DNA from: Spirochaetia bacterium
GTDB lineage: Bacteria > Spirochaetota > Spirochaetia > Treponematales > Breznakiellaceae
Assembly: GCA_025997675.1 (NCBI GenBank)
Contig: BNUX01000001.1
Location: forward strand, 19,357-83,356
Reading direction: 5' to 3'
Length of the DNA stretch: 64,000 nt
The notes beneath the pieces were generated by a model. The model saw only the letters and a list, made by a program, of their open reading frames with translations, made no database searches and was not told where the DNA came from. A program made the translations under genes and the position numbers. Positions 43,715-51,859 of this stretch are shown here, piece after piece (within the stretch, counting starts at the first letter, position 1; each line of letters opens with the position of its first letter).

Positions 43715-44740
43715 TCATACGGGAATGTTCTCCTTAAAATACACATCCAGAGGGATTTCAATGCGCGGCGGAATCTGCTGATCCAGCACGATGCGCCGGT
43801 ACAGGTTTAAGAGCGCCTCCCGGCCCTGGTATTCGGGGCGCTGGGAGATGATGGCGTCGATCCCGCCTTCCTCCAGGGACAGGCGGTTATTGGGAATAAG
43901 GTCGTAGCCGATGAGCAGAAAATCCCGGGCTCCCCCGCACTTCTTTGCGGCCTCCGCAACCCGGTGGGCCATACAGTTGGTGATAAAGACACCGGTAAGC
44001 GCCGGATTTTCCCGGAGGAAGCGGCCGATTTCCTCCACCGAAACTTCGAGCCCCTTATAGCCGGAGTATTCCTGCACGATGGTAGGGAAACCGTGTTCCC
44101 CGGCGTATTTTAAAAACCCGTCACGCCGCCGGGTAATATGAAAGTCCTCCCCGTGGGCATCCAGAACCGCCACCGGCTTTTCCAGCCGCCCCGCAAAGAG
44201 GTGCATCAGACGGCCCGCCAGGTAGCCGCCGCGAAAGGGATCCTGACCGATGGCAGAGAGGGGGTCTATGCCGGGCAGATTGGCGTCAAAGAATATGCAG
44301 GGAATACCCGCCTGCCGGATTTGTTCGATAAAGGGCCCGGTCCGCTCGGACATGATAGGCGGAACGATAAGCCCGTCGGGTTTCTTTGATAGTATCGCTG
44401 CGGCGGCGGTTTCAAATTCTTCCCGGCTATAGCGGTCAAATTCGACTATCTCCGTCTCTACCCCCAGGGAGCTAATCTCGTCGGCAGCCCTTTGTATACC
44501 CTGCAAGACCTGGCTCCAATAGCCCGCATCCTGATCCCGCCGGGGTAGGAATACGCAGAAATGATGCGCCCGCCCACGCTTAAGCTGCCGCGCCATGGGG
44601 TTCGGGGTAAACTGATACTGTTCAATGATCGCTTCAATCCTGGCCTTCGTGTCCGCCGAAACCCGGCCCCGCTTGTAGAGCACCCGGTCAACGGTCCCGA
44701 TTGAGACCCCCGCAAGTTCTGCAATTTCCCTGACGGTCAT
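43715..44740 (-). CDS. LacI-family transcriptional regulator
   Basis: A 341-aa repressor-type protein with the N-terminal helix-turn-helix and hinge (VREIAELAGVSIGTVDRVLYKRGRVSADTKARIEAII, FTPNPMARQLKRG) followed by a periplasmic-binding-protein-like sensor domain (GLIVPPIMSERTGPFIEQ, GIPCIFFDANLPG, GQDPFRGGYLAGRL). The D in GTVDRVL is characteristic of a subgroup tied to sugar ABC operons. It lies directly upstream of the arabinose-type operon on the same strand and overlaps the CBS gene by 1 nt. Confidence 0.92.
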   Translation of the reverse strand: MTVREIAELAGVSIGTVDRVLYKRGRVSADTKARIEAIIEQYQFTPNPMARQLKRGRAHHFCVFLPRRDQDAGYWSQVLQGIQRAADEISSLGVETEIVEFDRYSREEFETAAAAILSKKPDGLIVPPIMSERTGPFIEQIRQAGIPCIFFDANLPGIDPLSAIGQDPFRGGYLAGRLMHLFAGRLEKPVAVLDAHGEDFHITRRRDGFLKYAGEHGFPTIVQEYSGYKGLEVSVEEIGRFLRENPALTGVFITNCMAHRVAEAAKKCGGARDFLLIGYDLIPNNRLSLEEGGIDAIISQRPEYQGREALLNLYRRIVLDQQIPPRIEIPLDVYFKENIPV

Positions 44741-45384
44741 TACTCGCGAATATCTTCCAGCTCCGCATCCGGAATGGCATGGACGCTCTCTTCAATATCA
44801 CTGCGGCTCATGCCCGCAATCTTCAGGGTGATGCGGCGGTGATCCGGGTCGTCCCCGTCGGTGGATACCAGGGTAACGATGTTGCCCCCCTTGACTGCGA
44901 TGGCGTGGGTTAGCTTTTCCAGCTGTCCCGGCTTTTCCGCCACAGACAGGGTGATGCGGACCCCCGGCCTTCTGGCGCCAAAGGCCTTAACAAAGACGTG
45001 GAAGAGATCCGTTTTGGTGATGATTCCCACCAAGAGGTCCCCCTTCATCACCGGCAGGCAGCCGATGGTCTCATCCGCCATGATCCGGGCGGCATCCTCC
45101 ACCACGTCGTTTTCCGTCACGGTGAGTACGGTGCGTACCATGACCCTATCGACCTTGAGTTTGGAAAGGAGGTAGCTGATCTCGTACATATCAAGGCTCG
45201 TGGCGGCGGAGGGGCCGGCCTTGAGCATATCCTTCTTGGTGATGATTCCCACCAGCTTGTTGTTCTTGTCCAACACCGGCAGGTGGCCGACCTGTTCCTT
45301 GTCCATCAGGGAACGCACTTCCGTTACCGACATATCGGGGTGTACCGATAGGGGGTTCTTCGTCATCACATCGCTAATGATCAT
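44740..45384 (-). CDS. CBS-pair protein with C-terminal ACT domain (AcuB-like)
   Basis: A 214-aa protein: two CBS motifs (residues 1-60, MIISDVMTKNPLSVHPDMSV, LVGIITKKDML; 78-135, VRTVLTVTENDVVEDAARIM, LVGIITKTDLF) that bind adenosyl nucleotides, and an ACT domain (about 143-205, VRITLSVAEKPGQLEKLTHAIAVKGGNIVTLVS), which usually senses amino acids. It follows livF by 1 bp, so it may couple branched-chain amino acid supply to metabolism; the output is unknown. Confidence 0.85.
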   Translation of the reverse strand: MIISDVMTKNPLSVHPDMSVTEVRSLMDKEQVGHLPVLDKNNKLVGIITKKDMLKAGPSAATSLDMYEISYLLSKLKVDRVMVRTVLTVTENDVVEDAARIMADETIGCLPVMKGDLLVGIITKTDLFHVFVKAFGARRPGVRITLSVAEKPGQLEKLTHAIAVKGGNIVTLVSTDGDDPDHRRITLKIAGMSRSDIEESVHAIPDAELEDIRE

Positions 45385-45385
45385 C

Positions 45386-46093
45386 TTATCCTCCTAAGTA
45401 GGCTTTTTTCACCGCGTCGTCCTTCAAAAGGTCCTTCGCGGGGCCGGTCTTTACCACCTGGCCGGTCTCCAGGATATACCCGCGGGAGGCAAGTCCCAGG
45501 GCCTTAAAGGCGTTCTGCTCAACCAACAGTATCGTTGTGCCATTTTCGCTGATACGCCTGATGATAGAAAAGATTTCGTCCACCAGGATGGGGGCCAGGC
45601 CCATGGAGGGTTCATCCAGGAGGAGCAGCCGGGGCTTGGACATGAGCGCCCGCCCCATGGCGAGCATTTGTTGTTCACCCCCGGAGAGGGTCCCCGACAC
45701 TTGCAATCTGCGCTCCTTAAGCCGGGGGAAGAGCCCGTAGACCATTTCCATATCACCAGCCAGCTTGTCCTTCCTGAGATAGGCCCCCATCTCCAGGTTG
45801 TCCTTCACCGAAAGGTTCGCAAAGATGCGCCGCCCCTCGGGCACCTGGATGAGGCCGGAAGCAACGATACGATCCGGCGGCAGAGCGCTGATATCCGTCC
45901 CGTCGAAGACCACGGACCCCGCAGTTTTTCTGATGATGTTTGATATGGCATGGAGGGTAGTTGTTTTTCCCGCGCCGTTGGACCCGATGAGGGTGATGAT
46001 CTCCCCCTCGTTAACCTCAAAGGAGATACCCCTCAATGCCTGTATGGCCCCATAGTGGACCGTAAGATTCGTAACCCTGAGCAGGTCAGTCAT
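45386..46093 (-). CDS. livF: Branched-chain amino acid ABC transporter ATP-binding protein LivF
   Basis: A 235-aa ATPase with GSNGAGKTT, LSGGEQQMLAMGRAL, LLLLDEPSMGLAP and the LivF-specific VEQNAFKALGLASRGYILETG. It pairs with LivG on the LivHM channel. It overlaps livG by 8 nt. Confidence 0.95.
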   Translation of the reverse strand: MTDLLRVTNLTVHYGAIQALRGISFEVNEGEIITLIGSNGAGKTTTLHAISNIIRKTAGSVVFDGTDISALPPDRIVASGLIQVPEGRRIFANLSVKDNLEMGAYLRKDKLAGDMEMVYGLFPRLKERRLQVSGTLSGGEQQMLAMGRALMSKPRLLLLDEPSMGLAPILVDEIFSIIRRISENGTTILLVEQNAFKALGLASRGYILETGQVVKTGPAKDLLKDDAVKKAYLGG

Positions 46094-46886
46094 TGAGTGC
46101 GTCCTCCCCCAGGTAGGCCTTGATCACCGACGGGTCCCGGCGTATTTCCTCCGGCAGCCCCGCCGCAATGATCCTGCCGTAATCAAGCACCATGAGCCGT
46201 TCACATATCCCCATGACCAGGTGCATATCGTGTTCGATGAGCAGGATGGTCAGGTGGAACTCCTTTCGTATAAAGGAGATGAGCTTCATCAGCTCATGGG
46301 TCTCCTGGGGGTTCATCCCCGCGGCGGGTTCGTCCAGCAGCAGCAGCAAGGGGTTAGCCGCCAGGGCGCGGGCAATTTCCAGCTTCCGCTGTTCGCCGTA
46401 TGGAAGGTTCCGGGCCAGTTCGTGTTTCTTCGTTTCTATTTTGAACAGTGATAGTAGGTCGTCTGTCTTTTCCCGCATCCGCCCTTCGTCATGGTAGAAG
46501 CGGGGGAGCCTGAACAGCACGTCCAGGGGGTTCTCCACCCGGCTTGAATGGAGGGCTATGCGCACATTGTCCTCCACCGTAAGGTTACTGAAGAGCCGGA
46601 TGTTTTGAAAGGTCCGGGCAATGCCGATATGGTTCAGCCGGGCGGGGCTCAGCTTTCCTACCACGTGTACCTTCCCATGCCGGTCCCAGAAATCAATCTC
46701 ACCTTCGGTAGGCGCGTATATCCCGGAGAGCATATTGAACACCGTGGTCTTCCCCGCCCCATTCGGCCCGATAAGCCCCACCAATTCGCCCCGGTGCAGC
46801 TCGCAGGAAAACCCGCTCACCGCACGCAGGCCGCCGAATACTATGGAGAGGCCGGATACTTTTAAGAGGAGGTCCTGGTCATTCAT
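46086..46886 (-). CDS. livG: Branched-chain amino acid ABC transporter ATP-binding protein LivG
   Basis: A 266-aa ATPase with [21 protein letters not shown] (the LivG Q-loop signature), LPYGEQRKLEIARAL, LLLLDEPAAGMNPQE and LLIEHDMHLVMGICERLMVLDYG. It overlaps livM by 4 nt. Confidence 0.95.
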   Translation of the reverse strand: MNDQDLLLKVSGLSIVFGGLRAVSGFSCELHRGELVGLIGPNGAGKTTVFNMLSGIYAPTEGEIDFWDRHGKVHVVGKLSPARLNHIGIARTFQNIRLFSNLTVEDNVRIALHSSRVENPLDVLFRLPRFYHDEGRMREKTDDLLSLFKIETKKHELARNLPYGEQRKLEIARALAANPLLLLLDEPAAGMNPQETHELMKLISFIRKEFHLTILLIEHDMHLVMGICERLMVLDYGRIIAAGLPEEIRRDPSVIKAYLGEDALND

Positions 46887-47872
46887 GCTTGCCCCCCCTT
46901 AGCAGTCTTACTGCGGATGAAGGCGGCGAAACGGGAAACCAGCCGCACGAAGGATAGTTCCTTCATACCCAAAAGCCCCTGGGGGCGGAAGAGCATCACG
47001 AAGATGAGGATCAACGGGTAGATTAGGAGCCGGTAGTCCTGGAGGAAGCGGAGGAATTCCTGGAGCGCGGTGAGGATGTAGGCGGCCAGTACCGCTCCGG
47101 TCATGGAGCCCATGCCCCCGAGAACCACGAAGATCAGGTAGTCGATACTGTGGTTAAAGGAGGCGTCGGCCGGCTTTACAAAGCCTATCACCATGACGTA
47201 GAGACAGCCTCCGATGCCGGCGATAAAGGAGGCGATCACAAAGCCCGCCATCTTGTAGCGGAATACCCCGATGCCGTTGGAGTTGGCAGCCACCTCGTCT
47301 TCCCGCACCGCCAGTATTGCCCTGCCGTAACTGGACCGGAGAAAGTTTTGTAACAGTATCAGTATGAGTGCCAGGCTTGTGGTAACCGTAAAGAACGCGA
47401 GATTCCCGTTGAGGGTCAGCGCGGTGGTAAAGCGCCTGCCGTTTGCGCCCCCGGTAAGGAAGCGCAGGTTGGTGAGTATTACCCGGATAATTTCCCCAAA
47501 GCCCAGGGTAACGATTGCCAGATAGTCCCCGGTTAGTTTTAGTGTGGGGAAGCCGATGATAAGGCCGAACAGGGCGCTTACCAATGCCGCCAGGATCACG
47601 CTTACCGGTATAGGCAGCCCCAGGTCCAGGGTAAAGGAGATGCAGGAGTAGGCCCCGATAGCCATGAACCCCGCCTGCCCCAGGGAAAGCTGCCCGGTGA
47701 TCCCCGTGATGGTGTTCACGCTGATGGCCAGGATGGCGTTCACTCCGCCCATGGTGAGTATCTGTGCGGTATACGGGTCGATAAGGCCCAGCCGTATCAG
47801 GACGGAGGGAATCACCACCAGGGCTAATGCGAAGATGCCGGGGATGAGCGTGTTTTTACGGCGGTCGTTCAT
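46883..47872 (-). CDS. livM: Branched-chain amino acid ABC transporter permease LivM
   Basis: A 329-aa permease with YTAQILTMGGVNAILAISVNTITGITGQLSLGQAGFMAIGAY, LTGDYLAIVTLGFGEIIRV, AVREDEVAANSNGI and VLGGMGSMTGAVLAA, the standard LivM motifs. About nine hydrophobic segments. It follows livH by 1 bp. Confidence 0.95.
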   Translation of the reverse strand: MNDRRKNTLIPGIFALALVVIPSVLIRLGLIDPYTAQILTMGGVNAILAISVNTITGITGQLSLGQAGFMAIGAYSCISFTLDLGLPIPVSVILAALVSALFGLIIGFPTLKLTGDYLAIVTLGFGEIIRVILTNLRFLTGGANGRRFTTALTLNGNLAFFTVTTSLALILILLQNFLRSSYGRAILAVREDEVAANSNGIGVFRYKMAGFVIASFIAGIGGCLYVMVIGFVKPADASFNHSIDYLIFVVLGGMGSMTGAVLAAYILTALQEFLRFLQDYRLLIYPLILIFVMLFRPQGLLGMKELSFVRLVSRFAAFIRSKTAKGGQA

Positions 47873-47873
47873 A

Positions 47874-48773
47874 TTACACCTTCACCCTGGTCTTCTTACC
47901 CAAAATCCCCGTGGGGCGTACCAGGAGGATAATGATAAGAATCGAAAAGGATATGGCGTCCGCGTATTGGGACGAGAGGAAACCCTTGGTCATGGTTTCC
48001 GCAATGCCAAGGATAAAGCCCCCCAGCATGGCCCCGGGCACCGAACCGATACCCCCCAGAACCGCCGCCACGAATGCCTTGAGCCCCGGCATGGTTCCCA
48101 TGGTGGGAGCCACCTGGGGGTAGGCGCAGGCAAAGAGGATGCCCCCGGCGGCGGCCAGCACCGAACCCAGGGCAAAGGTAAAGGAAATGGTGCCGTTCAC
48201 CGAAATCCCCATAAGGCTCGACGCCTGGAGGTCAAAGGAAACCGCCTGCATAGCCTTGCCCCGCCTGGTATAGTTGATGATGTAGTTCAGGATGAGCATT
48301 AATACTGCGGAGGTAACAATTACGATTATCTGTATATTGGAAACCGAAACGATACCGAAGCTTACCGTATGCACCTCCGGCCGGGGAAACTGCCGGGGGT
48401 TGGGCCCGATAAAGGGCAGCACCCGCGCCCCGTTTTGCAGAATCAGTGAGACCGCAATGGCGGTAATCAGGGAGTTGAGCCGGGGGGCGCTGCGCAAGGG
48501 ACGGTAGGCAAAGCGTTCGATAAAGACCCCCAGGCAGCCGCAGAGGGTCATGGCAAACAGAAACGCTGCGGCCAGGCTGAGGGGGGAGACCCCGAAACGG
48601 ATTAAAACAAAGTACCCCGCGTAGGCCCCCACCATGAGAATATCACCGTGGGCAAAGTTGATAAGCAGAACAATGCCGTACACCATGGTATACCCCAGGG
48701 CGATCAGCGCATACACGCTGCCCAGGGATATACCGTTTATCAGCTGCTGTACAAAAATGACGCCTAAGTCCAC
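47874..48773 (-). CDS. livH: Branched-chain amino acid ABC transporter permease LivH
   Basis: A 299-aa permease with QQLINGISLGSVYALIALGYTMVYGIVLLINFAHGDILMVGAY and FVAAVLGGIGSVPGAMLGGFILG, diagnostic of LivH. It lies 18 bp after livK. Confidence 0.95.
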   Translation of the reverse strand: MDLGVIFVQQLINGISLGSVYALIALGYTMVYGIVLLINFAHGDILMVGAYAGYFVLIRFGVSPLSLAAAFLFAMTLCGCLGVFIERFAYRPLRSAPRLNSLITAIAVSLILQNGARVLPFIGPNPRQFPRPEVHTVSFGIVSVSNIQIIVIVTSAVLMLILNYIINYTRRGKAMQAVSFDLQASSLMGISVNGTISFTFALGSVLAAAGGILFACAYPQVAPTMGTMPGLKAFVAAVLGGIGSVPGAMLGGFILGIAETMTKGFLSSQYADAISFSILIIILLVRPTGILGKKTRVKV

Positions 48774-48791
48774 CGCGATACTGCTTTGATA

Positions 48792-49928
48792 CTAGGGATT
48801 AACCGTGGTCTTATACGCCGTGGTCAGGCTGCCGCCCGCCCCTTTGACGACCTCCAGCACCACCGCAGACTTCACCGGGTTCCGCTTGGGGTCAAACTTG
48901 ATGTTACCGGTGATATAGCTGCCGTTGATCTTCGCCAGGGCGTCCCGTACTGCGGCGGCATCCGTAGAACCGGCGGCAAGGATGGCGTCCTTAATCAGGG
49001 ACATGGAGTCGTAGCCCAGAGCGGCGAAGGCGCCGGGCTTGTCACCGAATTTCGCCTGGAAGTCCCTGACGAACTTCATCACATTGGGTTCGGTGGAATC
49101 GTTGGTAAAGTTACTGGTGTAAAAGCCGTTCAATACCTCATCCCCGGCATTACCGGTAAGCCCGTCCCAGCCGTCGGCGCCCACGATGGGGGTCGTTATC
49201 CCCTGGGCCCGGAGCTGCTTGGCGATAAGGGCCACGTCGTTGTAATATTCGGGCAGATAGACCACGTCGGGATTGGCGGCCTTGATCTTGGTAATCTGGG
49301 CGTTAAAGTCTGTGTCCCCGGTGTTATACACTTCAACCGCCGCCATAGTCCCCCCAAGGGCGGTAAAGGCTTTGACGAAGTTTTCCTGGAGCCCCACGGA
49401 GTAGTCATTGCTGACTTCGTAGAGAACCGCCGCCCGTTTGGCGCTCAGGGACTGGGCCGCGAATTGGCCCCCCACCGTCCCCTGGAAGGGGTCGATAAAA
49501 CAGGTCCGGAATATGAAGTTCCCCGCATCGGTAACCGCCGGGTTGGACGCCGCAGGGGCCATGAGAACCACCCCCTGGGCCTGGGCCCGCTCGCTGACCG
49601 CGATGGTGGGGCCTGAGGTAAGGGAGCCGATAACTATCTTCGCCTTATCCTTGCTGGTGAGTTTAATGAAGGCATTGACGCTCTTGGTCGCGTCCCCCTC
49701 ATCATCTTCGGAAATAAGGACGACCTGCTGACCGCCGATGCCCCCGGCCTTGTTGATTTCCTCAATCGCCAGTTGAATACCCTTCTGGGCTTCCAAGCCG
49801 TACTCGGCCACGGGCCCGGAAAGCGGGAATATACCGCCGATGGTGATGGCTCCCCCGTCGGCCTTACCTGCGGCAAAAGCCACGGCGGCCAGGCTCAGGG
49901 ATACAAGGATCATTGCTAATTTCTTCAT
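48792..49928 (-). CDS. livK: Branched-chain amino acid-binding protein LivK
   Basis: A 378-aa Peripla_BP_6 protein. Signal peptide MKKLAMILVSLSLAAVAFA ends before AGKADGG, again with no lipobox. Mature marks: IGGIFPLSGPVAEYGLEAQKGIQLAIEEINKAGGIGG, VIGSLTSGPTIAVSERAQAQGVVLMAPAASNP and NFIFRTCFIDPFQG. GAGGAGG precedes the ATG. First gene of the liv operon. Confidence 0.95.
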   Translation of the reverse strand: MKKLAMILVSLSLAAVAFAAGKADGGAITIGGIFPLSGPVAEYGLEAQKGIQLAIEEINKAGGIGGQQVVLISEDDEGDATKSVNAFIKLTSKDKAKIVIGSLTSGPTIAVSERAQAQGVVLMAPAASNPAVTDAGNFIFRTCFIDPFQGTVGGQFAAQSLSAKRAAVLYEVSNDYSVGLQENFVKAFTALGGTMAAVEVYNTGDTDFNAQITKIKAANPDVVYLPEYYNDVALIAKQLRAQGITTPIVGADGWDGLTGNAGDEVLNGFYTSNFTNDSTEPNVMKFVRDFQAKFGDKPGAFAALGYDSMSLIKDAILAAGSTDAAAVRDALAKINGSYITGNIKFDPKRNPVKSAVVLEVVKGAGGSLTTAYKTTVNP

Positions 49929-49958
49929 TTGTTTCCTCCTCTGGATAAAATCTCCCCT

Positions 49959-49988
49959 ATGATACCCGATTAGCCGGGGAGCTGTCTA
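49959..49988 (-). promoter_or_regulatory. Probable promoter of the liv operon
   Basis: Minus-strand TAGACA (49983-49988), an 18-bp spacer and TATCAT (49959-49964), 30 bp before the livK start. The -35 includes the stop codon of the preceding FliL-like gene. Moderate match only. Confidence 0.5.
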
Positions 49989-50459
49989 CTCAATCAGCAT
50001 ATACTCGTTAAAATACAGCGTCTCTATCCGCCCCAGCCGCAGTACCCCGTTGTACCGGGCCAGGAGTTCCGCCTTGACCTCCGCCTCGTCCTTGCGCCCC
50101 AGTTCCTCCACCGTCAGCGCGGCAAAATAGGCGGCGCTGATGTTCCGCAGTTCCCGTATCCGGGAAACCAGCTCCTCCGAAAAGGCCCGGTCACCGGGGG
50201 CGTAGGGAAAGGCGGCTTGCAGGATCACCAGTCCCGGATTGGTTCCGGCCATACTGCCTCCGGCAGTGGGGCAACGGAGGCGGCCCAGGCCGGTAAAGAT
50301 ATTTGCCTCTGATGGCGCGGTCTGCGGGGATTGGGGGGGCGCCGCTTTGGGCCGGAACACCAGGGCATAGAGGGTGCCCCCCAGGATGACCAGGACCAGA
50401 AGCAAGGCCACAGCCAAAAGAACGCGGTAAACTATCAGTACCCCCGGGGTCTTTGGCAT
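49986..50459 (-). CDS. FliL-like membrane protein
   Basis: A 157-aa protein with one membrane helix (residues about 10-36, VYRVLLAVALLLVLVILGGTLYALVF), a Pro-rich linker, and a periplasmic FliL-like domain (GLVILQAAFPYAPGDRAFSEELVSRIRELRNISAAYFAALTVEEL, RIETLYFNEYMLIE). FliL tunes stator function at the flagellar motor or, in relatives, membrane-channel activity. Its ATG follows the mscS-like gene by 1 bp, not a flagellar operon, so a role with the channel is possible. Confidence 0.75.
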   Translation of the reverse strand: MPKTPGVLIVYRVLLAVALLLVLVILGGTLYALVFRPKAAPPQSPQTAPSEANIFTGLGRLRCPTAGGSMAGTNPGLVILQAAFPYAPGDRAFSEELVSRIRELRNISAAYFAALTVEELGRKDEAEVKAELLARYNGVLRLGRIETLYFNEYMLIE

Positions 50460-50460
50460 A

Positions 50461-51444
50461 CTATATCAGGCGGATGCCCGCCTCCTTAAAACGCCGGAGA
50501 ACCTCCAGGTTCACCGCGCTGACGCATCCCCAGTAATCGGCCCCCCTAGTTATATAGAAGACAAAGGTGATTTGGCAGACAATACCCCCCACGGCAGCCA
50601 GGGCCGCAACGGGCTGCCCATCCAGGCCGGGAACCCTGATATCCTGCAATAGGGCAAGGGCCTCTTCCAGCTTCTCGCCGCCGCAATCCCCACGGACCTT
50701 GAGGGTCTGGGTAATCCTGGTATTCGGGGCGGCGCTGACATTCTCGATGGGGGTCGCGGCAAAGAGACTGTTGGGGATGACCACAGTGCGGTTTTCCAGG
50801 GTCCGCAGCCGTGCGGTCCGTATCCCAATCTCGGTGATAACCCCGTCGTAGCTGCCTATCCGGATCCGGTCCCCCAGCCGGAAGGGCTTATCCACAAAGA
50901 CCGTGATGGACCCGAAGAAGTTGGACAGCGTATCCTTGGAGGCCAGGGCCAGGGCCGCGCCCCCTAATCCCAGCCCGGCAAGGAGGGCGCTGATATTGTA
51001 GCCCAGGAGGCGGAGGGTGAGGAACGCCGCGATGATCCATACCAGGGTTTTAAAGAAGTTCCGCAGCACCGGCTGCAGGGAAGCGGGAGCATAGTGGTCA
51101 ATAATGGCGCCCAGGATTCTATTGAGGGCCAGGGCAAGGACCAGGATAAGGGAAATCACGAGGATACGGCCCGTCCAAAGGGTCACCCCCGGGCTCATCC
51201 CCAGCTGATGCAGCCCCAGGTGTATGCCCCCCAGGGTAATGCCGATAACCAGGGGCAGCCGGAGGCCGGCTATGAGGAGGTCGTCGAACCGGGTCTTTGT
51301 CTTGGAAGCCCCCTGTTTCAGGATGGCCGCCAGTATCCAGGAACAGACCTTCCCGGCGATAAAGCCCCCGATGATACACGCCGCCGCCAAACACCATTCC
51401 TTCACGGGGCGGCCTAATAGAACATACTTCAACAGATCCTGCAT
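50461..51444 (-). CDS. MscS-family mechanosensitive channel
   Basis: A 327-aa protein with about five membrane segments, the pore helix LLAGLGLGGAALALASKDTLSNFFGSITVFVDKPFRLGDRI (TM3 with Gly/Ala packing) and the beta domain (GVITEIGIRTARLRTLENRTVVIPNSLFAATPIENVS). It would release solutes under hypo-osmotic stress. It has extra N-terminal helices compared with the three-helix MscS core. Confidence 0.93.
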   Translation of the reverse strand: MQDLLKYVLLGRPVKEWCLAAACIIGGFIAGKVCSWILAAILKQGASKTKTRFDDLLIAGLRLPLVIGITLGGIHLGLHQLGMSPGVTLWTGRILVISLILVLALALNRILGAIIDHYAPASLQPVLRNFFKTLVWIIAAFLTLRLLGYNISALLAGLGLGGAALALASKDTLSNFFGSITVFVDKPFRLGDRIRIGSYDGVITEIGIRTARLRTLENRTVVIPNSLFAATPIENVSAAPNTRITQTLKVRGDCGGEKLEEALALLQDIRVPGLDGQPVAALAAVGGIVCQITFVFYITRGADYWGCVSAVNLEVLRRFKEAGIRLI

Positions 51445-51506
51445 GAAAGCTCCTGCTATTCCCTTTTTTACAACAACATACTACTATGAATCAAGGAGCT
51501 ATACCT

Positions 51507-51851
51507 ATGACCATTCAACGCAGTGCAATGCAGACTGAAAAGAAGGAAAACATGAGGGGCGGGGAAGGGATCGCCTCCTTCACCTACTTTGTGCCCAATG
51601 ATACGGAAACGAACGCCCGTATGCTGGCGGAAATTAGCCTGGAGCCCGGCGCGTCCATCGGCTACCACCGGCACGATACGGAAACCGAATACTTCATCTT
51701 TATCGCCGGTACCGGCCTTGTCAATGACAACGGTACGGAACATCAGGTAAAGAGCGGAGACGTGATGGTCACCGGTAAGGGCGCTTCCCACAGTGTCAAA
51801 AACACCGGGACTGTCCCCCTGGTATTTAGCGCCATCATCGTCACCCACTGA
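51507..51851 (+). CDS. Cupin-domain protein
   Basis: A 114-aa single-domain cupin: motif 1 GASIGYHRHDTETEYFIFIAG (metal-type His, His, Glu) and motif 2 GDVMVTGKGASHSVKNTG. The ATG at 51507 has AAGGAG 8 nt upstream; one 21 nt earlier is less likely. The metal and substrate are unknown. It is divergent from the mscS-like gene and 8 bp before glmS. Confidence 0.88.
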   Translation: MTIQRSAMQTEKKENMRGGEGIASFTYFVPNDTETNARMLAEISLEPGASIGYHRHDTETEYFIFIAGTGLVNDNGTEHQVKSGDVMVTGKGASHSVKNTGTVPLVFSAIIVTH

Positions 51852-51859
51852 GGGCGCCC

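Noticed and set aside
51844-51859. glmS ribozyme
   Set aside because: Only 8 bp separate the cupin gene and glmS; there is no room for the ribozyme fold.
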